Source: Amphibalanus amphitrite (lineage: Eukaryota > Arthropoda > Thecostraca > Balanomorpha > Balanidae). From it: a DNA stretch of 64,000 nucleotides. The notes under the pieces were generated by a model. That model was not told the origin of the DNA, searched no databases, and worked only from the letters and a program-made list of their open reading frames with translations. Of the stretch, positions 30,963 to 42,937 are shown in pieces. A program made the position numbers and the translations under genes. How positions within the stretch are numbered: position 1 is the first letter of the stretch; each line of letters opens with the position of its first letter. The DNA lies in contig NW_024881826.1 of NCBI RefSeq assembly GCF_019059575.1, positions 558,001 through 622,000 of the forward strand, written 5' to 3'.

Positions 30963-33592
30963 GCATATTTACGTCTGGACAACGAGTTGCGGGGAAAAGT
31001 GCTGGTTTTGTTGCAGTTTTAGGAGCCGGTGATCAGGCTGGATTTTTGGGTTACTTTTTCGTTCCGATTCATGTATTTCATGATGTTTGGCTTTTGAATA
31101 TTTTAGTTCTTTCAGATAAATATTACTTGCCTTACTACTTTTGTAAAAACGTTTATTTTTCTATAAGCCGACGTTCAGAGTCCTAAAAATACATCAGCAC
31201 TAAAATCATTGTAAACAAACAAATGGAGCACCACTTGGCTCTGTTCCAAGGCCATTTTTTAGTTTATCTGATGGTTTTCTTACTCTTGTACGTCGTTTTG
31301 TTGGATGTTTTGAATCTTGACTTACATCATATTTAAGAAGCATGTTGACTGAAAACATTCCGAACTATCCAGGAGGCTGACAGAGGTCCTGACTTCTGAG
31401 CAATATCAATATCAAGTTGAACAAGTCATGAAATTTTGGTTGATAAACACAAGTTGATCGGGCTCATATATCAGCAAGAAAAAGTAAAATTAAAAGAGCT
31501 TATTGGTCAAAAACAAGCTATAATATTGCAGACCTTGGAGCAATACTGAAGAGCACGCTGAGCAGGATCATACCAGAAAATGTTGACTGATGAGCGCATA
31601 TTGATATATTGGTATGAATATTGAATAATAACTTACAACAGCAAGATAAATTAGTGCAAACTATCAAGTTAAAAATCTAGAGTGAATGGACTTGGGCAGT
31701 TTTACTATGCTTAGATGCTATGCAGATTGTAATGTGCATCAGGTACCTACTCAGTGTCTGGCAAATGAAACATGCGATCATTCCATTGCTACTGGAGGAG
31801 AAAGCTTGGATCACTAAATCCACTTTATGTTGATTTTGATGTTAATCATCACTGTATTTCTTGAAAAAAGGATTGTAGTAAAATTGTCAATGTGACAATC
31901 CATGCAACGATGTGATCATATAATGTGTTCATAGTCATTCGTGATAGTGATTATTGGTCCAATATACAATGGCAAAGCTCTCAGTCTCAGTGTTTCTTCC
32001 TGTGGATGGCCAGCAGTGACTCAGAGCTTAGAAGTATTAGTTTTCTTCACAGGGCTGGGATAAAAAGTACTGAGGGTAATCTTCCACCAAGGAACTCTAC
32101 TTTGACATGGTATGAGATGTAGGCACAAGTAGGGAGGTGCTTAGTTCCTATAGTCAGTAGTTGTGTATGCTTAGTCGGGTTAGCTTAGATTAGATTGTTA
32201 GTTTTTTAATTTGCCAAGTGTCCATAAAAAGGTGACCTGAGCAATGAGCATACCTGACTAACCTGACAGCTGACCTAACCTCAATCATCACACACATTTG
32301 CAGCCTACCCAAGACCTGCACAGCAGTAGCACCCAGTTATAGGTAGGTACTCACCCTAACTCAATCTTACCTGCTAACCTTCAACTTGCCAAAAGTTAGC
32401 TCACATTGCCAGGCTGCATCCAGGGAAACAGTCAACTGAGGAACTGGCTCATTGGGTGGCTGGTGTTAGTCTGTGCATTTAAAGTGTTTCTTCTCTGAAG
32501 CTGCTCTGCACTGCTGTATGTCATGTTAGCTGCTCAGAAAATGTGGGAAATGATTACTAAGCTACTTTGGCGCTTTGTTAATGCTCGAGACAAGTACAGA
32601 TCCTGCAGGGTACAGCTATGAGTTAGATGCTAGGTGAGTATGTTATGTGCATGCGCTGTTCCCTGTTTGACCATAGTAAGTATACAAACAAGAACAGGGT
32701 CACAGTTATATTCAATCTCCACATAAACATACAACAAAGCCGGCCATATAGCCTAACTCCGAACACACCACAGATAACTTAAGCCTTTGCAGGCACAAAA
32801 ATGTTTTAACAGGACAGGTATACAATATATCCTCTGTCCTTGGGGGATCTTGCTGCCAAGTTGAGGTACGATGACTGGACTTCAGGATTGATCAACCTTT
32901 TCTTAGCCACTTGCACTGCCTATACACAAGAAAGACCAAATGCTTGTTTGTTTTGATTTATACAGGACATGTATCAGTATACAATACATCCTCTGTCCTT
33001 GGGGATCTTGCTGCCAAGTTGAGGTACGATGACTGAACTTCAGGATTGATCAACCTTTTCTTAGCCACTGCTTATATACGAGAAAGACCAAATTGAAATG
33101 CTTGTTTGTAAACTGCGTTGAAAATTTAATGATCCACCTTCAATTCTGACATGAAGGCACAAATGAAATAGTTCCGTCACCTTTTGGAATACACAAAGCA
33201 AAATATTTAATAAATTTTAGTGGATGGACAAGAGCAATTAGCATAGTCCCCCCCCCCCCCTCAAGTTAACTTCTGGCACTGATGAACTGAACTGATGAAT
33301 TACACTGACGCTTATTCGCTTCATATTTTGTAACAAACGCGCGAAAACTGCAATATAACAGCACTATATGCTTCTTGACAAAATGCATTAGTAGTAAAAA
33401 TTTAGTCCTGATGGCATTTATTCTTGGTGGAAATGTAATTACAAAATATTTTGTAGTAACTATTTAATTCCGGCCGAAAACAGTGCACGGTTTAAAAAAG
33501 AATCATTCCAATGACGGTCCATTCTTGCGGCCCTGAAATCGCCACTATTTCCGGCCTCTCCAACGCAACTCGTTGTCCAGACGTAAATATGC
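30963..33592. mobile_element. 2.6-kb TIR element, 9-bp target duplication (MULE-like)
   Basis: A 29-bp terminal repeat (starts GCATATTTACGTCTGGACAA, ends GAGTTGCG) at 30963-30991 is exactly mirrored at 33564-33592. GGACCTCCC flanks both sides (30954-30962, 33593-33601). Nine bp is the usual duplication of Mutator-like elements; that family label is inference. The interior is AT-rich and noncoding, with a ~150-bp tandem duplication and a poly-C run at 33249. Confidence 0.75.
32811..33110. repeat. ~150-bp tandem duplication
   Basis: ATCTTGCTGCCAAGTTGAGG, ACTTCAGGATTGATCAACCT and CTTTTCTTAGCCACT occur in order at 32850-32912 and again at 33005-33068, with about 5-8% differences by eye. No coding signal. 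Confidence 0.85.
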
Positions 33593-33601
33593 GGACCTCC
33601 C

Positions 33602-33641
33602 ACGCCAAACGTGAACGCACTTGCCAACTGCGCCACAAGGG
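33602..33641 (-). repeat. tRNA-type SINE, head (box A)
   Basis: Minus strand: CCCTTGTGGCGCAGTTGGCA with the box-A match TGGCGCAGTTGG (33624-33635). Its box B lies beyond the neighbouring insertion at 30954. Cut on the other side by the fold-back element at 33642. Confidence 0.6.
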
Positions 33642-34813
33642 ACGGTCGTCAAGTTAGATGTAAGTGAATCCTAATCTATAATCTAAGATTCGGAATCGGG
33701 TGAGCCCCTACGATTTGGACCAAACTTGGTCAGTGGATAGTACGTAACGTCCTGATTACGATGCACCCAAAATCTAAGCTCGGCCCGCCATATTTACGAA
33801 GTTACGGATGTTTGAATTTCAAGGTCATTCGGGAGAGCCCCTGCGATTTCCGTCAAAATTTGTGAACGGACACTCTAGATGCTCCTCATTACGAATATCA
33901 CAAAATTTAAGCTCGGCCCGCCATATTTACGAAGTTACGGAGGATTGAATTTCAAGGTCATTTGGGTGAGCCCCTGCGATTTCCGTCAAAATTGGTATAC
34001 GGGCATATTACATCCTCCTCATTACAAATATCATAAAAGTTAAGCTCGACCCGCCATATTTTTCAAGTTACGGAGTCACAAAGTTACGGAATTTCAAGGT
34101 CATTTGGAGAGCCCCTCCGATTTTCGTCAAAATTTGTATGCGGACACATTACATGCTCCTCATTACGAATATCGCAAAAGCTAAGCTTGGCCCGCACTAT
34201 TTCAAAAGTTAGAGATGTTTGAATTTCAGTGAGTTTCAAACGTCAGTAACTTTTGAAATAGTGCGGGCCGAGCTTAGCTTTTATGATATTCGTAATGAGG
34301 AGCATGTAATGTGTCCGCATACAAATTTTGACGAAAATCGGAGGGGCTCTCCGAATGACCTTGAAATTCCGTAACTTTTTGACTCCGTAACTTGAAAAAT
34401 ATGGCGGGCCGAGCCTAACTTTTATGATATTTGTAATGAGGATGTAATATGTCCGTATACCAATTTTGACGGAAATCGCAGGGGCTCACCCAAATGACCT
34501 TGAAATTCAAACCTCCGTAACTTCGTCAATATGGCGGGCCGAGCTTAAATTTTGTGATATTCGTAATGAGCAGCATCTAGAGTGTCCGTACACAAATTTT
34601 GACGGAAATCGCAGGGGCTCTCCCGAATGACCTTGAAATTCAAACACCCGTAACTTCGTAAATATGGCGGGCCGAGCTTAGATTTTGGGTGCATCGTAAT
34701 CAGGACGTTACGTACTATCCACTGACCAAGTTTGGTCCAAATCGTAGGGGCTCACCTGATTCCGAATCTTAGATTATAGATTAGGATTCACTTACATCTA
34801 ACTTGACGACCGT
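33642..34813. mobile_element. Near-perfect 1.17-kb fold-back element, 9-bp target duplication
   Basis: ACGGTCGTCAAGTTAGATGT at 33642 is mirrored at 34813, and the two ~585-bp arms match almost throughout, meeting near 34228. Each arm holds about four ~135-bp tandem units (GAGCCCCTGCGATTTCCGTC, then GCTCGGCCCGCCATATT). CCACAAGGG flanks both sides (33633-33641, 34814-34822). No coding capacity. The transcript of either strand would fold into one long hairpin. Confidence 0.9.
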
Positions 34814-34822
34814 CCACAAGGG

Positions 34823-35169
34823 CTGTTTCATTCTTAAAATGTGTTCGCAAGCAGGAGTTACGTGATGCTAGCGACATCTATTAATGTAATCGGGGACGCT
34901 GATTGGCTGATCGAGTCCGTGAGCAGTATCGCTAATTTACGCTAGTACATGGTTGAGGCAATGTGCGCATGCGCAGGGACTTGTGCTCTCATGGAGGGGC
35001 TTTTGGTACCTCGGTCAGCGCCCAATGCTTTTTGGACCAGTTATGGCCTCCGCATCGGAACACGCTAGATAAAAAGTTTGTAGAGGAAGCTTGAGGCTAC
35101 CTTTCCCCACAATAATATTGGCACTTAAGCTTTTAGCTTACGTGTAGGGCTCGCTTGAAATAGGGCGAT
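34823..35169. other. No gene recognised
   Basis: 5' flank of the SINE (minus-strand sense) and unique-looking sequence up to the next TTAA element. Confidence 0.4.
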
Positions 35170-36370
35170 TTAACCCGCGCCCCGCTGGGGAGGGGGGGCA
35201 GAATCTGCCCCCCTCCCGTTTTTCGCCAATAACTTCTAAACGCGTTACGTCAGCGATGTCAAACTTTCAGTACCTCATCATACATCAATTTGACACGTTC
35301 CCTGAAACTTTGAGCGAAATCCGTCGGAAAATTTTGGAGACATTGACGTTTTAGTGACTCATGTTCGCCATTTTCGCCTCAAAAACGGCAAAATTTCAAA
35401 CGCCGCTAACATCTTCATTTTTGAACGAATTAAGACGTAACAAAAAATATTATACATGATTCTACTTTGTCTATCAAATGGCTATCTCGGTTTTTTGAAA
35501 ATTTTGGATTTTGGCCCCAATTTTTTTTTCAAAAAACTGACTTTTTTGGGAAAATAATTATAAAATCCAAAATTTTGAGAGTATCGAAAAAAACTGGAAT
35601 ATTCTCAGAGAAGTGGTCTATGTGCACCTACATACCAATTTTTAGAAGAATCAGTTCAAAAATGTAGGAGTTATTGAAAATTTTATGACGTCACGACAAA
35701 CAATTTTTTTGAAAAATGACTTTTTTGGAAGTTCTAGACCTCGTACGGGAACAAAAATAGCACCATTCGATTCGCCGTGAAAAACTGCATCAGATAGACA
35801 CCTTTTTAGGCCTTAACAACCAACTTCAAAATTTGACCTCACTTGACCTGACCTTGACCTGACCTCGACCTGAAATTCATCCAGAGGTGGTCCATATCAC
35901 TTAATGAGTGTGCCTATTGAATTCTATGAGTAAAATGACCCATAAAACATTTGTCGCACATGCCCTTTTCTATATTTTGTTTTTGGTGACCTGACCTGAC
36001 CTGACCTGACCTTGACCTTGACCTTGACCTTTGAATGACAGTGTATGCAACCAATATTGTCTTGGTAGTCTAAGAACACGTTTTGGGCAATCAGTCTCAG
36101 TCCATTCTTCGGCAACTACGGTGCAAGGCCGATACTGTAGAAACTTGCATTTTGTACCCTTGACCTGACCTTAACCTGACCTGACCTCTGACCTACTTAA
36201 GCAAAAAAATTTGGGCTCTTAAGATCCGCCTTGTTGAGAGCTTTCGATTGCCGTTTCCCCGTCTTTCTACGACCATCGGTTCGGAAGTTAGACAGGGGGG
36301 GGGGCAGAATCTGCCCCCCCCCCCCCAGCAGGGCGCGTATGGCTGAATAGCCCAGCAGGGCGCGGGTTAA
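35170..36370 (+). mobile_element. TTAA element (GCAGAATCTGC hairpin subtype)
   Basis: TTAACCCGCGCCCCGCTGGG at 35170; right end CAGCAGGGCGCGGGTTAA. The hairpin GGGGCAGAATCTGCCCC occurs at both ends (35194, 36296). Left single, leading into GTTTTTCGCCAATAACTTC; right box doubled (CAGCAGGGCGCG at 36329 and 36352). TGACC runs at 35835-35876 and 35989-36032 are the densest in the window. Shares its right TTAA with the next element. Confidence 0.85.
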
Positions 36371-37542
36371 CCCGCGCCCCGTAGGGCTACCGGCGGACCC
36401 TACCACCCGTAGGGGGGGGGGGGGGCGTTTCGGCCCCCCTAAGATCTCGGAAAGTTACCGGCCGATTTTCAAAATTCAAACGGCGTTCGATAGCCCCACC
36501 CGGGAACTACCTTGTGACCAAATTTCATTGACCTAGGTCAAACCGATGACGTTACAGGTCAGGTCAAAGGTCAGATTTTCACCGTTCACAGGCAATTCAA
36601 GAAATGTGCTGTGAAAGCGAGTACATTGGTAATTTATTGAAAACCATCAATGGTACATTGTTCGTCAAACACATACTTTGCTATCTGAGGTCACTGATAC
36701 CAGGTCAGGTCACAGCGAGGTCAGGTCACCGGGGGTCACAATATGAATGTGTCGTGTGATACATGTTTTATGGTCCATTTTACATGACAAATGCGATTAT
36801 GTGGGTTAGGCAGCCTTTGGGGCCAGCCTAGGTCACGTTTTGGTGAAGGTCATGTCAAGGTCAGGTCAAATTAGGTCAAATTTCAAAGTTGATATTTTTG
36901 CATAAAATGGGTATCGATTCGATGCAGCTCGTCACGGGAAGTCTAATGGTGGTCTTCGTTTTGCTCTCCGAGTTCTAGAATTGCCAAAAATTGAGTTTGA
37001 AAATTTGACGTCATCATTTTTGAACAGTTTTTTCGCTATAACTTGGCCAAAAAACGAGGTATCGATCTGAAATTTGGTATGTTGATAGAAGACGGTAGGC
37101 ACTATCACATATATTCCAGTTTTTTCGAAACTCAAAAAACTTTTTGGATTTTTTGGTGAATATATCCAAAAAAATGCTTTTTTGATTTTTGGGGGTCAAA
37201 ACTCAAAAATTTCAAAAATTCGAGATGACAATTGTGTAGCCCTGTCAATTCTACACCTTTTATGTCTTGATCATTTTTCTGTATCTTCAAAGCTGTAGTC
37301 CTGACAGGTCTTCTCGCGAAGGTCTTTTTTCGGTCGAAAATGGCAGAACATGACGTCACTCTGACGTCATTTGTGGCCAACCTATCATAGCCTCTGGAAA
37401 AATTTTTGGTCATAATGTGTAAAATTGATGCCCGGAGGGGTCCTGAAAGTTTGGTGGCGATATCTCCAGCCGTTTAGGAGATATCTACCGAAAAGGACAG
37501 GGGGGCCGTTTCGCCCCCCCCCCCCTACGGGGCGCGGGTTAA
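36367..37542 (-). mobile_element. TTAA element (CCCCGTAGGG subtype), abutting the previous one
   Basis: TTAACCCGCGCCCCGTAGGG at 36367 and CCTACGGGGCGCGGGTTAA ending 37542. Left box doubled (CCCGTAGGGGGG at 36398), right single, so reversed. Hairpins GGGGCGTTTCGGCCCC and GGCCGTTTCGCCCC. GGTCA arrays at 36533-36570, 36690-36745 and 36840-36890. Confidence 0.83.
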
Positions 37543-38637
37543 CATGGAAACCATATGGGGTAGTAGTTTTTGAGCGCCCATTTGGCCTAATGCTACCAAC
37601 TGTTACTGGCTACCCCTGGTGGGCACCGCACCTCAATCACCTTGTGTGAGAGCGTGGCGCCCTGGGCGGCACGCCTGAGCCAGTGAACTCATTTCAGCGA
37701 ATTAAAACGCTCAGTTCAAACAGGCAGGAGGGTTGGACTTCGTGGCTTTGTTGTATACCGGTTCGAAAGACGAGAGTTCCTGGTTGTTACCTGCCCAAGC
37801 TGCAGATATCTTAATCCTCAGCAGACAGACAGACACACTTTGCCAGTGAACGGGCACGGAAAACATGCATACACAGGCCGAAGCGGAATTTCATCTTGAT
37901 TTGTGACAAGAGGCTTAGGAAATCCCGACATCATGCTCGCAGTGCATGGTCTTATAATTTATCCAGAGCTTGTCAGTTTTGAACAGTGTCTTGAAATGAC
38001 GGTCTGAAGTGAAAGCTCGTTGAGTCATTCGCGGGGTAACATGGGCATAATGTTGATTTATCAGTTAGCTCTTAGCTTGATTCTCTAACTAACCTATACT
38101 AAAGGAACAAAATTAATTTATCGGTCTGTCTGTCCGCACGATCGTAGGTTGGGTTCCATTACGCACGCCTAGAGCGCAGACGGTATGTGGTAGCTGTTGG
38201 GACCAGTGGGTGGATTACATTCACATTGGCACAACGTCTAGACGTCAGCGCCAGGGGCCAGTAACATTTGGGGCCTCCAGTCCAGTCGCTGGGGTGCACA
38301 GTTGGCACGTGGCACGCGCTGGAAAACGCACATTTCCCCCTTAGCTCAACACGGGAAAATTCCGTGGGTGAAATGCGCGAATGCAGCAGAGCGGGCGGCG
38401 CGGGTCGTTTCTTGAGCCTTGTATATTTCCCTGATCCGACATCTCGGCAACCGGACGGCGGATCGGCCGGCGGATTAAGCGCAGCGCTGTGTAGAGAATT
38501 GAACGGAGGCTAGAGAATCGTGTGTGAGTCAGCGGTTTAGTTTTCTTCTTGTGTGTGTTTGTATTGCTTTTATAGACTTGGTTTATTCTTCTTTTCTTTT
38601 CTGGGACAGATTGAGTCACTAGAAGACATAATGTATA
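37543..38637. other. No gene recognised
   Basis: Moderate-GC sequence without repeats or domains that I recognise. Confidence 0.4.
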
Positions 38638-38674
38638 TATGTTACAGGCAATGTGTGGAATGAATTAGAATGCC

Positions 38675-38803
38675 TCACCGACCAGGCATTCTATAGAATC
38701 CCTAGGTATTCTATAGAATGCCTGACCCACCAGGGATTCTATAGAATCCCTAGGCATTCTATAGAATGCCTTATTTTCAGGCATTCTGTAGAATGCCTAG
38801 GAA
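38675..38803. repeat. Array of GGCATTCTATAGAATGCC palindromes (left)
   Basis: Five or six copies of an imperfect 18-20 bp palindrome, alternating GGCATTCTATAGAATCCC and GGGATTCTATAGAATCCC forms. A mirrored set is at 41742-41845. Confidence 0.9.
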
Positions 38804-39087
38804 ATACACGAATCTTGCCAACATATTAGTGTATGTTGTATAAGATTATGAGCACAGACCGATATGTAACATTATTAATTTTCCGGTCAGGTTTTCCGGT
38901 CTAACCTTATTGGGTCAAATTGTATCAGGATTTTATTCTGAAAATACAGAGTATATAACTGGCGTTATCTTTAGTTAATCCCGTAACGCTTCGGCATCGT
39001 ATGCTGCATACTTGATACTCATGTGTTGGCTGTTTATCGGCCGGCTTCTCTCTCTTCCTTATATCCCATTCACCTTCCAGGCGATCG

Positions 39088-40320
39088 TTAACCCGCGCCC
39101 TGCTGGGGGGGGGGGGGGTTTGAACACCCCCTTGTGGTTTTTCGCGAATATCTCAAAAACGGCGGCGCGGTTTTTGGTACACCTTGTCATACATCAATTC
39201 TACTCATGTTGTGAAATTTTCACACCATTGTCATTCAAGGTCAGGTCACCAGGTCACTTGAAGTGACCTCACCTCATAAAAAGTTCCAATGTCTGTCATA
39301 GCTACACCGAGTGACCGATCGCTTTGAAACATTCAGCGATTGCTAAGAGCAACAGCACGTACAAAATGTATATCTCAGAATGTTGATATCGATGACCTAA
39401 GGTCAGGTCAATTTTGCGACCTCCCCATTATAAGTCAATAGGACAAAATTGAAATGCGCCTCTTTTGGACGAAAGACAATATAAACACTCCCAAACACTG
39501 AATTACAAGTGGTTTAGACACACTGAACATGAAAATGGTGTCCGTAACCCCTGTTTATGCCCTGAGGTCATCTTAGGTCACGAATGGTATCCAACAGTTT
39601 TTCGCAAATAACTTTTGATAGAGGCATGCTAGAGCGATGAAAATGCATTAGATGTGTTCAGCTCGACGATACGGATCGACTGATATGCAACATGACCCTT
39701 TCAGGTCAGGTCATGACCTTGGCCTGAGGTCAAATTTTCAAGTTGACCTTTCAAGGTCAAGTTATAGTTCATTCGATGCGTCTTGACGAGAGGAACACGA
39801 TGCCGGTAAAAGTAAACTGGTGCAAGGCTTGGGTCAAATGTTATTGCAGAATAACTGTTTCCGAAAAAAATCGGCTATTTTTGCAGTTTTTGCCCTCTGC
39901 AGGCAAAACCGTTGACGTAAGGTCAAATCTGAGAGAATTACTCAGAAAGGGCGTTAATTGGGCTATCGAATGCGCTTCTCCGCGGCGCTGTAGCTCTATT
40001 GCTTCCCGAGTTATGCGTTGTCCCGTCAGAAAATGGGAACCCAACCAGGTGAGTGAACCAGGTGAGTTGGCATCTTGGAAATTGTCGACATTCGACCTGG
40101 AAATCGGCGAAATTTTGCCTTCAATGACCTCTGGTGACCTGACCTTTGACCTGACCAAAAATTGATCGAAGTGATTTCACCATTATTTTTGACGCTCTTT
40201 CTCACGCCGCCTTCCGCATATCGCTACGTGGCCCAGGAGCCGAGTTAGAAGGGGGGGGGGGTGTTCAGACACCCCCCCAGCAGGGCGTGGAAATCCAGGA
40301 CCCCCAGCCGGGCGCGGGAA
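39088..40320 (+). mobile_element. TTAA element, GTTTGAACACC hairpin subtype, copy 1
   Basis: TTAACCCGCGCCCTGCTGGG at 39088, hairpin GGGGTTTGAACACCCC, then GTGGTTTTTCGCGAATATCTC. Right end has GGTGTTCAGACACCCCCC and a doubled box (CAGCAGGGCG, spacer, CAGCCGGGCGCGGG). The right TTAA is reduced to GAA at the junction with copy 2. Module CGCAAATAACTTTTGATAG...GCTAGAGCG...CGACTGATATGC at 39600-39685. Copies 2 (40319), 3 (52704, reversed) and 4 (62145, truncated) are close relatives. Confidence 0.84.
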
Positions 40321-41476
40321 CCCGCGCCCTGCTGGGGGGTGTTTGAACAACCTCCCTTGCGGTTTTTCGCGAATATCTCAAAAACGGCGGCCGTTTTTGG
40401 TACACCTTATCATACATCAATTCTACACATGTTGTGAAAATTTCAGACCAATGTCATTCAAGGTCAGGTCACCAGGTCACTTGAAGTGACCTCACCTCAC
40501 ATAAAGTTTCAATGTCTGTCATAGCTACACCGAGTGACCGATCGCTTTGAAGCTTTCAGCGATTGCTAAGTGCAAAAGCATGTACAAAATGTATGTCTCA
40601 GAATTTTGATATCGATGACCTAAGGTCAGGTCAATTTTGCGACCTCCCCATTATAAGTCAATGGGAGAAAATTGAAATGCGCCTCTTTTGGACGAAAGAC
40701 ATTATAAACACTCCCAAACACCGAATTACAAGTGGTTTAGACACATTGAACAATTGAAAATGGTGTCCGTGACCCTTGTTTATGCTCTGAGGTCATCTTA
40801 GGTCACGAATGGTATCTAACAGTTTTTCGCAAATAACTTTTGATAGAGGCATGCTAGAGCGATGAAAACGCCTTATATGTGTTCAGCTCGACGATACGGA
40901 TCGACTGATATGCAACATGACCCTTTCCGGTCAGGTCATGACCTTGACCTGAGGTCAAATTTTCAAGTTGACCTTTCAAGGTCAAGTTTCAGTTCATTCG
41001 ATGCCTCTTGACGAGAGGAACACGATGCCGGTGAAAGTAAGCTCGTACAAGGCTTGGGTCAAAAGTTATTGCAGAAAAAAAAACTCCGAAAAAAAATCGG
41101 CTCAAAACCGTTGACGTTAGGTCAAATCTGAGAGAATTACTCAGAAAGGGCGTTAATAGGGCTATCGAATGCGCTTTTCCGCGGCGCTGTAGCTCTATTG
41201 GTTCCCGAGTTATGCGTTGGCTTCTTGGAAATTTTCGACATTCGACTTGGAAATCGGCGAAATTTTGCCTTCAATGACCTCTGGTGACCTGACCTTTGAC
41301 CTGACCAAAAAAATTGACTGAAGTGATTTCGTTATTATTTTTTTACGCTCTTTCGAACGCCGCCTTCCGCGTATCGCTACGTGACCCAGGAGCCGAGTTA
41401 TAAGGGGGGGTTCAAACACCCCCCCCCCCCCCCAGCAGGGCGTGGAAATCCAGGACCCCAGCCGGGCGCGGGTTAA
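40319..41476 (+). mobile_element. TTAA element, GTTTGAACACC hairpin subtype, copy 2
   Basis: Head-to-tail with copy 1 and nearly the same sequence, with a short internal deletion near 41100 relative to it. Right end GGGCGCGGGTTAA with the box doubled. TGACC/GGTCA motifs at the same relative places. Confidence 0.84.
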
Positions 41477-41741
41477 GCGACTGGTTGGCCTGTGGCTCTC
41501 CCGCGTGCCTTGCGCCGTGGCTCTCCCGTGCCAACGGGATTGGATCAGTTGCTGCTTGCGGCGCACCATTTGGTGGTCGGCATAGCTAAATTTCTCCCTC
41601 GCTTCCTCTCAACTCATTGCCCTGAAATGGTGTGAGGTGACGACCGGCCTATAGGCCAACAAAGAAAATTAGGTTAACAAATAGCGTTACTGCCACTGAC
41701 CCCTAATTTTCGAAGTGTGTTTCGGACAATCAAAATACTTA

Positions 41742-41845
41742 GGCATTCTACAGAATGCCTGGGAGCTTAAGCCAGGCATTCTAGAATGCCTAAGCAGTCA
41801 GGGATTCTATAGAATACCTAGGGATTCTATAGAATGCCTGCCTGG
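41742..41845. repeat. Array of GGCATTCTATAGAATGCC palindromes (right)
   Basis: Mirror counterpart of 38675-38803; includes GGCATTCTACAGAATGCC and GGCATTCTAGAATGCC variants. Confidence 0.88.
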
Positions 41846-41878
41846 TCGGTCCTGATTCCACACATTGCCTGTAACATA

Positions 41879-42937
41879 GGGTGACTGTTTCAAATTTTAC
41901 GATTTTAAGGGATTTTTTTTAGCTTATATCGAATCCAGCATTCTTTGAGACAGTTGCGAAGTACGTATAGTTGTGGTGCCAATGCAACTTGTTACGAAGC
42001 TGTCCCTGGTGGTTTAGGTACACCTGCTATAAACAGGTGCAGAGGTGAATAAAACTCAAAAGCTGTCACCTACGTGATGTCTAGCTGTCGGCAATTTTTC
42101 ACAAGTCATCTTGAAACAGAAGGTACCATTTTTTGCCGTTTTCTCATCACCTTTGAGGCCAAAAAGTAAATTTGAAAATGAGGCTAGAATGTTAGAAATA
42201 AACCGATCTTTCAAATTTCAGACTCTGGGCATCACAACGCATCACCATATTTCAATAGGTACACAACAAAAAATAAATCACTATCACTAAACTTACCTAT
42301 AGGTCTGATCGACTTCCTATAGCTCGACCTGACTTCCTGATCCAGTTCAATCAGAACTCACGAAAGGATTGTCAGTTGTCACTGATTCACTTGTCTTTGC
42401 TTCAGTAGTCAAGACCAATTATCAACGCTCCTACCAAGTTTCTAGGACCGATGGTCATGGACCTCGCACCAGTTGTGGCCCAGATGTGACGTCCCCCGTC
42501 CCCAGTCGCCCGGTCCCTCCCTACTCCGTCGGCGGCCAAGGCCGCGTCGGTCCCCGCCTCCGCTCAACCGGCGACGAGCGGGGACGAGCTGTCGCGCTGT
42601 CGCCGTTTTTCCTGCGTTGTCTATGGCGCTTCACAACGCACCGGCTGTCGCACCGGCGGGATTTTTCAGCCCCAGCTGTCTACAAAGAGACGACGCTGTT
42701 AAATTTTTGTGCCGTGGTTCATAGTGGTCTTCTATGGGAAGACAGCTCTGATTGTAGCGAAAACGGCCTAGTTATCTACTTTAAATGCATCAACTGAGAT
42801 GCTCGAATCTGTCTGTTTATTCCTATGGCTGTCACCTACGCACGCAGGCGAGTAGCAGGGTTTTTTCACCTCTGAACAGGTGGTGCGGGTGGGACGCCTA
42901 CTACTTGACCCAAACTTACCAAACCCAGCCTGGCTTT
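41879..42937. other. No gene recognised
   Basis: A GC-rich open frame at 42369-42797 has no recognisable domain and I do not call it a gene. Confidence 0.35.

Larger units (their letters stand above)
38640..41876. mobile_element. TIR element with palindromic CATTCTATAGAATG arrays, TA-flanked
   Basis: TGTTACAGGCAATGTGTGGA at 38640 is mirrored by CCACACATTGCCTGTAACA ending 41876, flanked by TA on each side. Just inside both ends are arrays of palindromic CATTCTATAGAATG units. Two TTAA elements (39088-41476) fill most of the interior; without them the element is about 850 bp. TA duplication suggests Tc1/mariner-type mobilisation (inference). Confidence 0.68.

Noticed and set aside
30821-31186. 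121-codon open frame
   Set aside because: It crosses a SINE body, a target duplication and a terminal inverted repeat, so it cannot be one gene.
42369-42797. 142-codon open frame, possible host gene
   Set aside because: GC-rich, no recognisable domain, overlapping open frames.
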